Shown: positions 1-10,730 of the stretch, in pieces
How the letters are laid out: every line of letters starts with the position of its first letter
Numbering within the stretch: the stretch's first letter is position 1
Source of the DNA: Cysteiniphilum sp. JM-1
GTDB lineage: Bacteria > Pseudomonadota > Gammaproteobacteria > Francisellales > Francisellaceae
Direction: 5' to 3'
NCBI RefSeq assembly: GCF_008711525.1
Contig: NZ_VXKS01000011.1
Coordinates: forward strand, 18,679 to 82,678
Length of the DNA stretch: 64,000 nt
Program-made: the position numbers and the translations under genes
The notes under the pieces: generated by a model
The model's input: the letters and a program-made list of their open reading frames with translations, nothing else
What the model was told of the DNA's origin: nothing
The model's database searches: none

Positions 1-2
1 CA

Positions 3-113
3 CAAGATAAGCAAGATGCGAAAGCACAAGATGTGGTGATCCAAAAAGCAACGAGCTTTGCTGTGGCTGAGCTTGGTAAAACCAATTTCTGCCTAGAGCA
101 GATTGCCGAATGA
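3..113 (+). CDS. C-terminal end of an unidentified protein (gene starts before the window)
   Basis: An open frame enters from the left edge and ends at a TGA at 111-113. About 36 residues are visible, a Gln/Asp/Lys-rich stretch followed by a tail ending in LEQIAE. The next gene begins at 110 within an ATGA overlap, so the two are probably translationally coupled. I do not recognise the family. Too little is present to assign a function. Confidence 0.6.
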   Translation, partial: QDKQDAKAQDVVIQKATSFAVAELGKTNFCLEQIAE

Positions 114-490
114 GGACTCAGTATCATTTTAGAAAGTCCGCTAAAGGGCAGCTGTTAATTTGGGATGTTAAAAAGCTTGTTAAAGAATCACAGCACCTAA
201 AAGCAATATCGATTAAAGTCGATCAACTTAAAGAGCTTGATCAGTGTTATTGGTATGAGCTTGGCGAAGAAAAGCCAACGTGCTTGAATATTATTGAGCA
301 TATGAAACTTATTCAAGCTGCTGATTTGAGTTATCCTATTTTGTTGTGTGCTGATGGGCAAATCATGGATGGCATGCATCGGCTATGCAAGGCCAAGTTA
401 GAAAATAGAGAAACCATTAACGCCATTCAATTTGATGTGACACCTGAACCGGATTTTATCGATATAGACCCAAAGGATTTGGTTTATTAA
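110..490 (+). CDS. Small ParB-like domain protein
   Basis: The gene encodes 126 residues. The C-terminal half holds a DGQIMDGMHRLCKA segment at about residues 82-95, which resembles the phosphate-binding DG..R..A box of ParB/Srx-like domains. No helix-turn-helix or DNA-binding region follows, so this is not a full chromosome-partitioning ParB. Similar stand-alone proteins are usually annotated only as ParB-like or hypothetical. The start overlaps the stop of the preceding gene by 4 nt, so the two are probably one operon. Function is unknown; a nucleotide-binding or CTP/ATP-hydrolysing role is an inference from the fold only. Confidence 0.6.
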   Translation: MRTQYHFRKSAKGQLLIWDVKKLVKESQHLKAISIKVDQLKELDQCYWYELGEEKPTCLNIIEHMKLIQAADLSYPILLCADGQIMDGMHRLCKAKLENRETINAIQFDVTPEPDFIDIDPKDLVY

Positions 491-584
491 CAGGAGATAG
501 GGCAAAAAGATATGGAAATCCTTGGCGGGGTTGGTGGTTTCGCGCATAATAAGTGCCAATATTTTGCAGGAACAAAGGATCGAC

Positions 585-709
585 ATGTCTCATACTATAA
601 AATCTAAAGCAGCCGTTGCTTGGCAAGCCAATACACCCCTCTCAATCGAAACTATTGATGTATTACCATCCCAGAAAGGTGAAAGCATTCGTAGCGTGGT
701 TGAGTTCTA
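585..709 (+). pseudogene. Remnant of the N-terminus of a class III alcohol dehydrogenase (FrmA/AdhC-like)
   Basis: From an ATG at 585, about 33 codons read like the N-terminus of S-(hydroxymethyl)glutathione dehydrogenase: MSHTIKSKAAVAW, then a stretch containing IETIDVLP and QKGE. Family members start with a similar K-A-A-V-A-W and P-L-x-I-E-x-I-D-V-x-P-P-x-x-G-E pattern. After the QKGE the match is lost and the frame stops at 708-710. The rest of the roughly 370-residue enzyme, including its zinc ligands, is absent, and rluC follows at once. I read this as the stump of a deleted gene. The identification is from memory of the family. Confidence 0.5.
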
Positions 710-711
710 GT

Positions 712-1638
712 ATGGCAGGTGTTCAACATATTGAAGTAGATGCTGATCGCGAAGGTCAGCGCATTGATAATTTTCTGATTGGACAGTTTAGTAAACTGCC
801 CAAATCCTTGATATATCGTTGGATTCGCAAGGGAGACTTACGCGTCAATAAGAAACGCATTAAACAAACTTATCGCGTTGAGCCGGGTGACATCGTACGT
901 GTTCCACCCTTTATCCTTGAGGAAGAAGCGCCAGCTAAGGTAAGTGATGACCATTTGAGTTTCCTTGAATCACTTATTTTATTCGAGAATGCGGATTATA
1001 TGATTATTAATAAGCCCTCTGGCATTGCCGTTCACGGTGGCTCAGGCGTTAACTCAGGGTTAATAGAGCGCTTGCGTCAACTGCGCCCTCAAGCTAAAAA
1101 ACTTGAGCTAGCACATCGCTTGGATAAGGAAACCTCGGGTTGTATGATCATTGCCAAGAAATACAGCATCTTGACCTATTTTCATGAAGCTTTGAAAAAG
1201 CGTGAAGTGCAAAAGACTTATCACGCCCTAGTGCATGGCAGTTGGTCAAATAAAATCAAACAGATTGATTTGCCATTAAAGCGTCACTTACTACTACATG
1301 GTGAGCGTATGGTGCGTGTTGATAAAACAGAAGGTAAGGATGCATTAACCAGTGTTAGAATCTTGCAAAAATTTGATCAATACACTTTGGTCGAAGCGAT
1401 GCCGCACACCGGTAGAACGCATCAAATTCGTGTGCATCTTGCGGCATATCACTGTCCGATCGTTTGTGATAAAAAATATGGCATTGCCGATAAAGACCAA
1501 GTGTTAATAAAAAAAGGCTTTAATCGCTTGTTTTTGCATTCAGCGAACTTGTCATTTAAGGATCCGAAGACTGGTGAGAATATGTTTTTTGAGGCGCCAT
1601 ATGATCGTGATTGTATAAAAATTTTAGGTTTACTCTAA
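712..1638 (+). CDS. rluC: 23S rRNA pseudouridine synthase RluC
   Basis: This 308-residue protein has an S4 RNA-binding domain at the N-terminus (RIDNFL, then IYRWIRKGDLRVNKKRIK) and an RluA-type synthase domain with the catalytic-Asp motif HRLDKETSG at about residues 138-146. The order and length match E. coli RluC (319 residues), which modifies U955, U2504 and U2580 of 23S rRNA. I chose the ATG at 712. The in-frame ATGs at 616 and 658 would add residues unlike the family and would run antiparallel in frame to the dehydrogenase remnant. The ribosome binding site is weak. The 3' end overlaps the convergent DUF29 gene by 9 nt. Confidence 0.9.
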   Translation: MAGVQHIEVDADREGQRIDNFLIGQFSKLPKSLIYRWIRKGDLRVNKKRIKQTYRVEPGDIVRVPPFILEEEAPAKVSDDHLSFLESLILFENADYMIINKPSGIAVHGGSGVNSGLIERLRQLRPQAKKLELAHRLDKETSGCMIIAKKYSILTYFHEALKKREVQKTYHALVHGSWSNKIKQIDLPLKRHLLLHGERMVRVDKTEGKDALTSVRILQKFDQYTLVEAMPHTGRTHQIRVHLAAYHCPIVCDKKYGIADKDQVLIKKGFNRLFLHSANLSFKDPKTGENMFFEAPYDRDCIKILGLL

Positions 1639-2082
1639 ATCATCAGTAGGTAAAAAGTCATGATTTAAGAGCTGTGCTACTGTATAAGGGCAGTGCTCAG
1701 GAAATGCTTTTTTAGCAATTCCTGTTTCCAAAGCAGCAAGATTAACTGCGCGAGCATATAATTTATCTTCAGTCATTAAGCCTTCAAGTAAGCGATATAA
1801 GCTTGGACTGTCTTCAAGCACATCTTCTATTGAATTGCGTTGCTCCCTAATAGTTCCTTGCCAACTAGTGCTTCTTTGACTTTCTTGATATTCCCATTTC
1901 AGTAAATGTGCAATAAGTACAATTAAACGACTTTTAAGCTCTCTAAAATCACTTTTACCCATACTTTCTACTTCCTCAACTAAATGTTCTATATCCACCT
2001 TATCAAAAGCTTTTTCTCTGAGTGCTTTAACTGTTTGCATAGTCCATGCATAGAAATCTCTATCATAAAGTGTATTTGCCAT
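1630..2082 (-). CDS. DUF29 family protein (copy 1)
   Basis: The protein has 150 residues. It shows the family signature: LYDRDFYAWTMQ near the N-terminus, then VDIEHLVEEVESMGKS and a RLIVLIAHLLKWEYQ helix. DUF29 proteins are common in cyanobacteria and some proteobacteria, often in several copies, and have no established function. They are predicted to be all-helical cytosolic proteins. A second member lies at 55810-56244, with similar organisation but clearly diverged sequence. The gene is convergent with rluC and shares its last 9 nt. No operon partner is evident. Confidence 0.8.
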   Translation of the reverse strand: MANTLYDRDFYAWTMQTVKALREKAFDKVDIEHLVEEVESMGKSDFRELKSRLIVLIAHLLKWEYQESQRSTSWQGTIREQRNSIEDVLEDSPSLYRLLEGLMTEDKLYARAVNLAALETGIAKKAFPEHCPYTVAQLLNHDFLPTDDLE

Positions 2083-2185
2083 ATGTTAATCTCCTAAACG
2101 TTAGCTTAGCTCTTTGAAGTATATACAATTTAAAAGTATACAGACAAAATTTTAGTGCAATCAAAGTAAATAAACTATAAGAAAC

Positions 2186-2210
2186 TAAAAAGCGCACAAT
2201 ATGTGCGCTT
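2186..2210 (-). terminator. Rho-independent terminator of the sucCD operon
   Basis: Read on the minus strand, AGCGCACATATTGTGCGCT forms a near-perfect hairpin followed by a run of T. It lies just downstream of the sucD stop codon, the expected place for the operon terminator. Confidence 0.8.
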
Positions 2211-2227
2211 GAAAAGAATATAGATGA

Positions 2228-3112
2228 TTAAGCTGGAACCGCCCAACCAGTAACTTGCTGAAGGACTTTGCCCAATTCAGCAGGTGATTTACTAACAGCG
2301 ACACCTGCGGCTTCAAGTGCTGCAAATTTCTCAGCGGCTGTACCTTTACCACCAGAGATGATGGCTCCTGCGTGACCCATACGCTTACCAGCAGGTGCTG
2401 TGACACCAGCGATGTATGATACAACTGGTTTAGTAACGTGCTTTTTAATGTATTCAGCAGCTTCTTCTTCAGCTGAACCACCGATCTCACCAACCATGAT
2501 GATTGCTTCAGTTTGTGGGTCGTTTTGGAACATCTCTAAAGCATCGATAAAGTTAGTACCTGGAATTGGATCGCCACCGATACCGATACATGTTGATTGA
2601 CCAAAACCTAAAGCAGTTGTTTGGTTAACTGCTTCGTATGTTAATGTACCAGAGCGTGATACGATACCAACTTTACCTGGCATATGAATGCTGCCTGGCA
2701 TAATACCGATTTTGCACTCGCCTGGCGTAATAACGCCTGGGCAGTTTGGACCGATCAAACGTGAGCCTGAGCGCTCAACATAAACCTTCGCTTCAAGCAT
2801 ATCCATAACAGGAATGCCTTCAGTAATACATACGATCAATTTGATGCCAGCATCAGCAGCTTCAATGATTGAGTCTTTACAAAAAGGTGCTGGTACGTAG
2901 ATAACAGTTGCATCAGGTTGTACTGCATCAACGGCTTCTTGAACCGTATTGAATACTGGTAGACCTAAGTGAGTTGTACCCCCTTTGCCTGGTGTTACCC
3001 CGCCAACCATTTTTGTACCATAAGCAATCGCTTGCTCAGAGTGGAAAGTACCTTGCTTACCAGTAAAACCTTGGCAGATAACTTTTGTATTCTTATTAAC
3101 TAAAACGCTCAT
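2228..3112 (-). CDS. sucD: Succinyl-CoA synthetase alpha subunit
   Basis: This 294-residue protein is the CoA-binding alpha subunit of succinate-CoA ligase in the TCA cycle. It starts with the Rossmann CoA-binding domain ([17 protein letters not shown]) and carries the active-site histidine in [15 protein letters not shown] near residue 246, which is phosphorylated during catalysis. E. coli SucD has 289 residues. The start codon overlaps the sucC stop by 4 nt (ATGA), so the subunits are translationally coupled. A terminator follows at about 2186-2210. No other TCA genes such as sucAB lie beside it. Confidence 0.97.
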   Translation of the reverse strand: MSVLVNKNTKVICQGFTGKQGTFHSEQAIAYGTKMVGGVTPGKGGTTHLGLPVFNTVQEAVDAVQPDATVIYVPAPFCKDSIIEAADAGIKLIVCITEGIPVMDMLEAKVYVERSGSRLIGPNCPGVITPGECKIGIMPGSIHMPGKVGIVSRSGTLTYEAVNQTTALGFGQSTCIGIGGDPIPGTNFIDALEMFQNDPQTEAIIMVGEIGGSAEEEAAEYIKKHVTKPVVSYIAGVTAPAGKRMGHAGAIISGGKGTAAEKFAALEAAGVAVSKSPAELGKVLQQVTGWAVPA

Positions 3113-4284
3113 ACGTGAGATACCTCTTTAACTGCTTCGATGATTTTCTTCGCACCATCTGTGAAACCATTAGCAGCAATAATATTTAAACCGCTTTCTT
3201 TTAATTTTTTGGCACCTAACTCAGCATTTGTACCGGCAAGACGCACAACGACTGGCACTTTAACGCCAACTTCTTCAACTGCTGCCATAATACCTTCAGC
3301 AATCATGTCACAACGCACGATACCACCGAAGATATTCACAAATACCCCTTTAACTGCTGCATCAGATAGAATGATTTTGAATGCTTCTGATACGCGCTCT
3401 TTTGTTGCACCACCGCCGACATCTAGGAAGTTTGCAGGACGTCCACCGTGAAGTTTGACGATGTCCATTGTTGCCATTGCAAGACCGGCACCATTAACCA
3501 TGCAACCGATGTCACCATCTAGAGCAACGTAGTTAAGCTCCCACTCAGCAGCACGTGCTTCACGCTCATCTTCTTGCGATAAGTCACGCCATTCAGCTAA
3601 TTGTGGTTGACGATATAATGCATTGCCATCAACAGCTACTTTAGCATCTAAACAGTGGAGATTGCCTTCTTTAGTGATGACTAAAGGATTGATTTCTAAA
3701 AGCTCAAGATCTCTTTCTTGGAACATTTTAGCAAGACCTAAGAAAATCTTAGTGAATTGCTTGATTTGATTGCCTTCTAAGCCAAGCTTAAACGCAATTT
3801 TACGTGCTTGGTAAGGTTGCGCGCCGACGACTGGGTCAATAATTTCTTTGAAGATTTTCTCAGGTGTTTTTTCTGCAACTTCTTCAATCTCAACACCACC
3901 TTCAGTCGATGCCATAAAGATAATACGACGCGTGCTACGATCAACAACCGCGCTTAGATATAATTCTTTGGCAATATCAGTGCAGCTTTCGATAAGGATT
4001 TTGCTAACTGGCTGACCGTTTTCATCGGTTTGGAAAGTAACAAGACGTGTGCCCATCATGTTTTTCACAAAATTAGCAACATCTTCCTTGTTAGAAACAA
4101 GTTTCACGCCACCCGCTTTACCGCGACCGCCTGCATGAACCTGAGCCTTAACAACCCACATGTCACCACCAATTTTATCAACAGCAACCAATGCTTCTTC
4201 AACGCTTTCAACAGCATAACCTTTTGATACCGGTAAGCCGTATTCAGCAAAAAGCTGTTTTGCTTGATATTCATGTAAATTCAT
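3109..4284 (-). CDS. sucC: Succinyl-CoA synthetase beta subunit
   Basis: The 391-residue beta subunit forms the nucleotide-binding half of succinyl-CoA synthetase. It opens with [18 protein letters not shown], as in other SucC proteins. An ATP-grasp domain follows ([17 protein letters not shown] at about 46-62), and then the C-terminal ligase domain with [10 protein letters not shown]. The E. coli protein has 388 residues. It is the first gene of a two-gene operon with sucD. The promoter must lie in 4285-4460, which it shares with the divergent pilD gene. Confidence 0.97.
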   Translation of the reverse strand: MNLHEYQAKQLFAEYGLPVSKGYAVESVEEALVAVDKIGGDMWVVKAQVHAGGRGKAGGVKLVSNKEDVANFVKNMMGTRLVTFQTDENGQPVSKILIESCTDIAKELYLSAVVDRSTRRIIFMASTEGGVEIEEVAEKTPEKIFKEIIDPVVGAQPYQARKIAFKLGLEGNQIKQFTKIFLGLAKMFQERDLELLEINPLVITKEGNLHCLDAKVAVDGNALYRQPQLAEWRDLSQEDEREARAAEWELNYVALDGDIGCMVNGAGLAMATMDIVKLHGGRPANFLDVGGGATKERVSEAFKIILSDAAVKGVFVNIFGGIVRCDMIAEGIMAAVEEVGVKVPVVVRLAGTNAELGAKKLKESGLNIIAANGFTDGAKKIIEAVKEVSHV

Positions 4285-4460
4285 ATCTTTCTCACTATTT
4301 ACTTTATGGTTTGTTTAACAAAATTTTCATGTTCTGATCGACACAAAAACGAAAACACCGGCAAGTATATCGCAATATTGATATTCGGTTAAGCATCAAT
4401 TACCAAAGTTTTTGTTTTCGCTTTTTTTAATCGGTATATACTCATAAGAAATCTGTTTTT

Positions 4461-5339
4461 TTGAATGTGGTTATGGAATTTTTAAACGAGATAGCTCCTA
4501 TTATTATCATTGCGGCAACCATTATTGCTGTTTGTGTTGGTAGTTTTTTAAATGTGGTCATTGCGCGGCTACCTGAAATACTAGATAAGCAATACAAAGA
4601 TCAAGCCTATGATATTCTTGATATCTCGCCACCTGATATAAAGAGGGGCTTATCTGAAAATATTCATCGCAGGTCAGCTTGTCCGGCATGTCACCAGCAA
4701 CTGAAGCCATGGCACAATATTCCTCTTATAAGCTTTATTTTTTTGCGCGGTAAATGTAGCTTTTGCCACAGTAAAATATCTTGGCTCTATCCAAGTGTTG
4801 AGCTCATTAGCGGTCTTTTGGTGTTTCTCACGCTGTACTATTTTGGTATAACGCCTGCTGCTCTATCACTTTGCATTATGTATTTCTTTTTAATTCCGCT
4901 AGCAGTGATTGATCTTAAACATTTTATATTGCCTGATAATCTAACCTTACCTTTGTTATGGCTTGGGCTATTAATAAATTGCGGGTTTGTTTTTAGCTCG
5001 CCAATACAGGCAATATTGGGTGCGGTCCTTGGCTATGGCATATTATGGCTCGTCTTTTGGGTGTTTAAATTCATTACTAAAAAAGAAGGCATGGGCTATG
5101 GTGACTTCAAATTAATGGCAGCCCTTGGCGCTTGGTTTGGCGCACCAAGTTTGTTGTTTTTGATATTCACCAGTGCGGTGATTGGTATTGTGTTTGCTAT
5201 TATCATAAGCTTAATGAAGCGACAAGGAACTTCGCTCATTCCTTTTGGTCCCTCTATCGCGATTGCTGGTGCGCTGTACCCTTTTATCGGTCAAGCGCTG
5301 ACTCATGCATATTTCCAAATGTTATTCTCACATTTCTAG
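4461..5339 (+). CDS. pilD: Prepilin peptidase / N-methyltransferase, PilD type
   Basis: This is an integral inner-membrane aspartic peptidase of family A24 that cleaves type IV prepilin and type II secretion pseudopilin leaders and methylates the new N-terminus. The protein has about 292 residues. It shows a GSFLNVVIARLP segment, a cytoplasmic zinc-type loop with two C-x2-C pairs (CPAC and CSFC), the first catalytic Asp in AVIDLKHFILPD, and the GxGD motif in GMGYGDFKLMAALG. A second possible start is ATG 4473. The gene stands alone; no pilB or pilC lies beside it. A MITE-like repeat follows it directly. Confidence 0.92.
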   Translation: MNVVMEFLNEIAPIIIIAATIIAVCVGSFLNVVIARLPEILDKQYKDQAYDILDISPPDIKRGLSENIHRRSACPACHQQLKPWHNIPLISFIFLRGKCSFCHSKISWLYPSVELISGLLVFLTLYYFGITPAALSLCIMYFFLIPLAVIDLKHFILPDNLTLPLLWLGLLINCGFVFSSPIQAILGAVLGYGILWLVFWVFKFITKKEGMGYGDFKLMAALGAWFGAPSLLFLIFTSAVIGIVFAIIISLMKRQGTSLIPFGPSIAIAGALYPFIGQALTHAYFQMLFSHF

Positions 5340-5349
5340 ATAAGATTTA

Positions 5350-5532
5350 TGGACTAAAACTAAATGCTCACCGACAAGTGCTCACCGTACCCTGAGCGTA
5401 ATTCGAAGCGATGCACTGAGCATCAGTCGAAGTAGGTAGCTTGGGAAAATCATACTTCATAAAGGCTTCGACTTACGCTCAGCCAACGCTCACACAATCA
5501 AAGTGGGCAGGAGTATGGTTATAGCCGATTTA
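5350..5532 (+). repeat. Dispersed hairpin repeat, copy 1 (MITE/REP-like)
   Basis: This noncoding block is almost the same as one at 22913-23063. Shared parts include AAGTGCTCACCGTACCCTGA, GTAGCTTGGGAAAATCATAC, GGCTTCGACTTACGCTCAGC and AATCAAAGTGGGCAGGA. It contains an inverted repeat around CTGAGCGTAA..TCGAAG and CTTCGACTTACGCTCAG. This copy has about 20 extra bases (around 5409-5435) between the arms, carrying another TCAGTCGAAG. It lies between pilD and the thiC riboswitch and may act as a terminator-like structure for pilD. Confidence 0.75.
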
Positions 5533-5591
5533 TATTACGAACAAAATCTAGCAGTAGACACCTCCGGAAAATTACTTTAGGATAAATCGCG

Positions 5592-5692
5592 TTTACAACA
5601 GGGGTGCCTTTGGCTGAGAGCAAAATGCAAGTTTTGTAACCCTTTGTACCTGAACTAGTTAGTACTAGCGTAGGAAGTTGTTATAACGATTT
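5592..5692 (+). promoter_or_regulatory. TPP riboswitch (THI element)
   Basis: The canonical THI-box blocks appear in order: CAGGGGTGCC, GGCTGAGAG, AACCCTTTGTACCTGA and TTAGTACTAGCGTAGGAAG. They sit about 90 nt upstream of thiC. The family binds thiamine pyrophosphate and shuts down expression of thiamine genes. The distance to the thiC ATG leaves room for an expression platform that occludes the AAGGAG site at about 5771. Confidence 0.96.
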
Positions 5693-5757
5693 GTATTTTG
5701 TACTGTGCTCAAAATGGTTGGTGCGATATATCACAAAAAGTTTTCCTACGCATGTAA

Positions 5758-8691
<2,934 letters not shown>

Positions 8692-8695
<4 letters not shown>

Positions 8696-8895
8696 TAGAG
8701 ATCGTATTAAATGGTGAGAAAAAGCAATTGAAAAGTCAGCAATCATTGCAGGCGTTATTAACTGATATTGGCTTTGCTTCAAGCTATGCAGCGGTTGCGG
8801 TCAATAAATCAATTATTGATCACAGCGCTTATGATACAACACAAATTAAACAGGGTGATGAGATCGATATTCTCACACCCATGCAAGGTGGTTAG
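8692..8895 (+). CDS. thiS: Sulfur carrier protein ThiS
   Basis: This 67-residue ubiquitin-like protein carries sulfur as a C-terminal thiocarboxylate to ThiG. It ends in the diagnostic Gly-Gly (MQGG) and has the DEIDILTPMQGG tail typical of ThiS. The start overlaps the thiO stop (ATGA), and thiG starts right after the stop codon, so translation is coupled. Activation normally needs the adenylyltransferase ThiF, which is not found in this window. Confidence 0.96.
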
Positions 8896-9681
8896 ATGGA
8901 GCAATTACAGCTTTATGATATGAATCTTGACTCGCGCATGCTTTTGGGGACAGCGCTCTATCCAAGCTTGGAGAGTATGTATGATGCGATTAATATGTCG
9001 CAAACACAAATGGTCACCGTGGCATTAAAGCGCGAGTTGCATGGAGGCAAAAATAACTTTTTCTGGCAGAGCATACAGCAAAGTGGTTGTCATGTGTTAC
9101 CTAATACCGCGGGCTGCAAGACAGCAGATGAAGCGTTGATGATTGCTAAGGCAGCAAGGCAAATTTTCAATACGGATTTTATTAAGCTTGAAGTCATTGG
9201 TGATAATCACACCTTACAACCTAATGTGTTTGAGCTTGTTAAAGCAGCAAAAATTCTCATTGATCAAGGATTTAAGGTGCTGCCTTATTGCACCGATGAT
9301 TTAATCGTTTGCCAACAACTAGTCAATCTAGGCTGTAAAGTGATTATGCCGCTAGGTTCTTATATAGGCAGTGGGCAAGGCATTGTTAACCCATCGGCAT
9401 TTAAACTGTTACGTTCGCGCTTGAAAGACATTACACTCATTGTTGATGCTGGTATTGGCACACCATCGGATGCCGTCTTAGCTATGGAGCTTGGATTTGA
9501 TGGTGTGCTCTTAAATAGCGCGGTGGCATTAGCTGAAAACCCACCACTGATGGCAGATGCTTTTCGTTTGGCGATTGAGTCTGGCAGAAAAGCATATTTA
9601 GCTAAACGCATGCCGCAAAGAGAGCTAGCGCAGGCAAGTACGCCGTTGCAAGATACGCCATTTTGGCATCAAATAAACTAA
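8896..9681 (+). CDS. thiG: Thiazole synthase ThiG
   Basis: ThiG makes the thiazole phosphate from 1-deoxyxylulose 5-phosphate, ThiS thiocarboxylate and iminoacetate. The TIM-barrel protein has 261 residues. It shows SRMLLGTALYPS near the start, the barrel strand FIKLEVIGD, the GSYIGSGQGI phosphate-binding loop and VDAGIGTPSDA. The family's catalytic Lys should be the one in IKLEVIGD. The gene begins immediately after the thiS stop codon. The sequence is otherwise ordinary for the family. Confidence 0.96.
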   Translation: MEQLQLYDMNLDSRMLLGTALYPSLESMYDAINMSQTQMVTVALKRELHGGKNNFFWQSIQQSGCHVLPNTAGCKTADEALMIAKAARQIFNTDFIKLEVIGDNHTLQPNVFELVKAAKILIDQGFKVLPYCTDDLIVCQQLVNLGCKVIMPLGSYIGSGQGIVNPSAFKLLRSRLKDITLIVDAGIGTPSDAVLAMELGFDGVLLNSAVALAENPPLMADAFRLAIESGRKAYLAKRMPQRELAQASTPLQDTPFWHQIN

Positions 9682-9755
9682 GTTAAGCTATATTGTGTTA
9701 TGTGATTTTGTGTTCATGATAAGTATTTTAAACTTTTAGGTTACAAGGAGTGAAT

Positions 9756-10730
9756 ATGTCAAATACAAAGGAAACGCGAGTAAGAAATAAACCAATGATT
9801 GCCGTTTCAAGCTGTCTTTTAGGTAATAATGTTCGTTTTAATGGTGCTAATTCGCATAAGAAAATGATCACCGAAGAATTGGCACTTATTTTTGATTACC
9901 AGCCTGTTTGTCCAGAGATGTCAGCAGGTTTTGGTGTGCCGCGTGAGCCTATTTATCTTGAGTTGAAAGAGAATAACAATATTGCGGCAGTGAAGCATGA
10001 TCAAGTCACCGATGTCAGCCCGCAATTACAACAAGGTGTTGATAAAGCCGCATCAAGCCTTCAAGATGTTGACGGCTTTATTTTAAAAAAGTCCTCACCT
10101 AGCTGTGGCAATGGCAGTGTTAAACTTTACAATGATAAGCATGGGATCATTCATAACAAAGCAGATGGTTTTTTCGTGGCATATGTTAAAAAGCATTGCC
10201 CCCTTTTGCCACTTGAGGATGAAGGTCGTTTAAATGATCCTTATTTAAAAGAGCATTTTATCAAGCGTGTGCTATTGACTAGACAAGCTAAAAATGAAGT
10301 ATTACATGCTCAAAACATTAATGATCTGATGGCTTTTCATACACGTCATAAAATTATCTTACGTTTACATCATCCTGATGCGCAAAAAGCTTTAGGTCGC
10401 TTGCTTGCTAATGGACATCAGCAAAACTTTGAGCTGGTTAAGAAAAGCTATTATGAAATGTTTTTAATGGCGCTGCAAAAAGTAGCTACGCGTGGCAAAC
10501 ATCATACGATTTTGCAGCGCATGTTGCGTGAAATTAACAAATTGATCTCAAAACAAGAACGTGATGATTTGCAACATAAAATCAAACAGTATCATGTAGG
10601 CATTTTGCCGTTAGCAGTACCTGTTGAGATTATTAAGCACTACCTTACACGTTATGATATTGAGTTCTTAGCGCAACAAAGTTATCTAAATCTATACCCA
10701 GAATCTCTGGGGCTTATGAGTAAAATGTGA
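9756..10730 (+). CDS. DUF523-DUF1722 fusion protein (YbgA/TudS-like) in the thiamine operon
   Basis: This 324-residue protein has two domains. The N-terminal DUF523 domain (about 8-150) keeps three conserved cysteine sites: SSCLLGNNVRFNG, PVCPEM and SSPSCGNGSVKLY. The C-terminal DUF1722 domain (about 175-320) has LMAFHTRHKIILRLHHP. DUF523 includes TudS-type thiouracil desulfidases, which bind a [4Fe-4S] cluster through such cysteines. The E. coli YbgA name covers DUF1722. It lies 74 nt after thiG and overlaps the thiD-thiE fusion, so it is part of the operon. The ATG at 9756 is supported by AAGGAG 5 nt before it. A sulfur-handling role in thiazole synthesis is an inference from position. Confidence 0.85.
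   Translation: MSNTKETRVRNKPMIAVSSCLLGNNVRFNGANSHKKMITEELALIFDYQPVCPEMSAGFGVPREPIYLELKENNNIAAVKHDQVTDVSPQLQQGVDKAASSLQDVDGFILKKSSPSCGNGSVKLYNDKHGIIHNKADGFFVAYVKKHCPLLPLEDEGRLNDPYLKEHFIKRVLLTRQAKNEVLHAQNINDLMAFHTRHKIILRLHHPDAQKALGRLLANGHQQNFELVKKSYYEMFLMALQKVATRGKHHTILQRMLREINKLISKQERDDLQHKIKQYHVGILPLAVPVEIIKHYLTRYDIEFLAQQSYLNLYPESLGLMSKM

Noticed and set aside
616..711. Longer start for rluC at 616 or 658
   Set aside because: The extra residues do not resemble the family, and this stretch reads as the dehydrogenase remnant in another frame.
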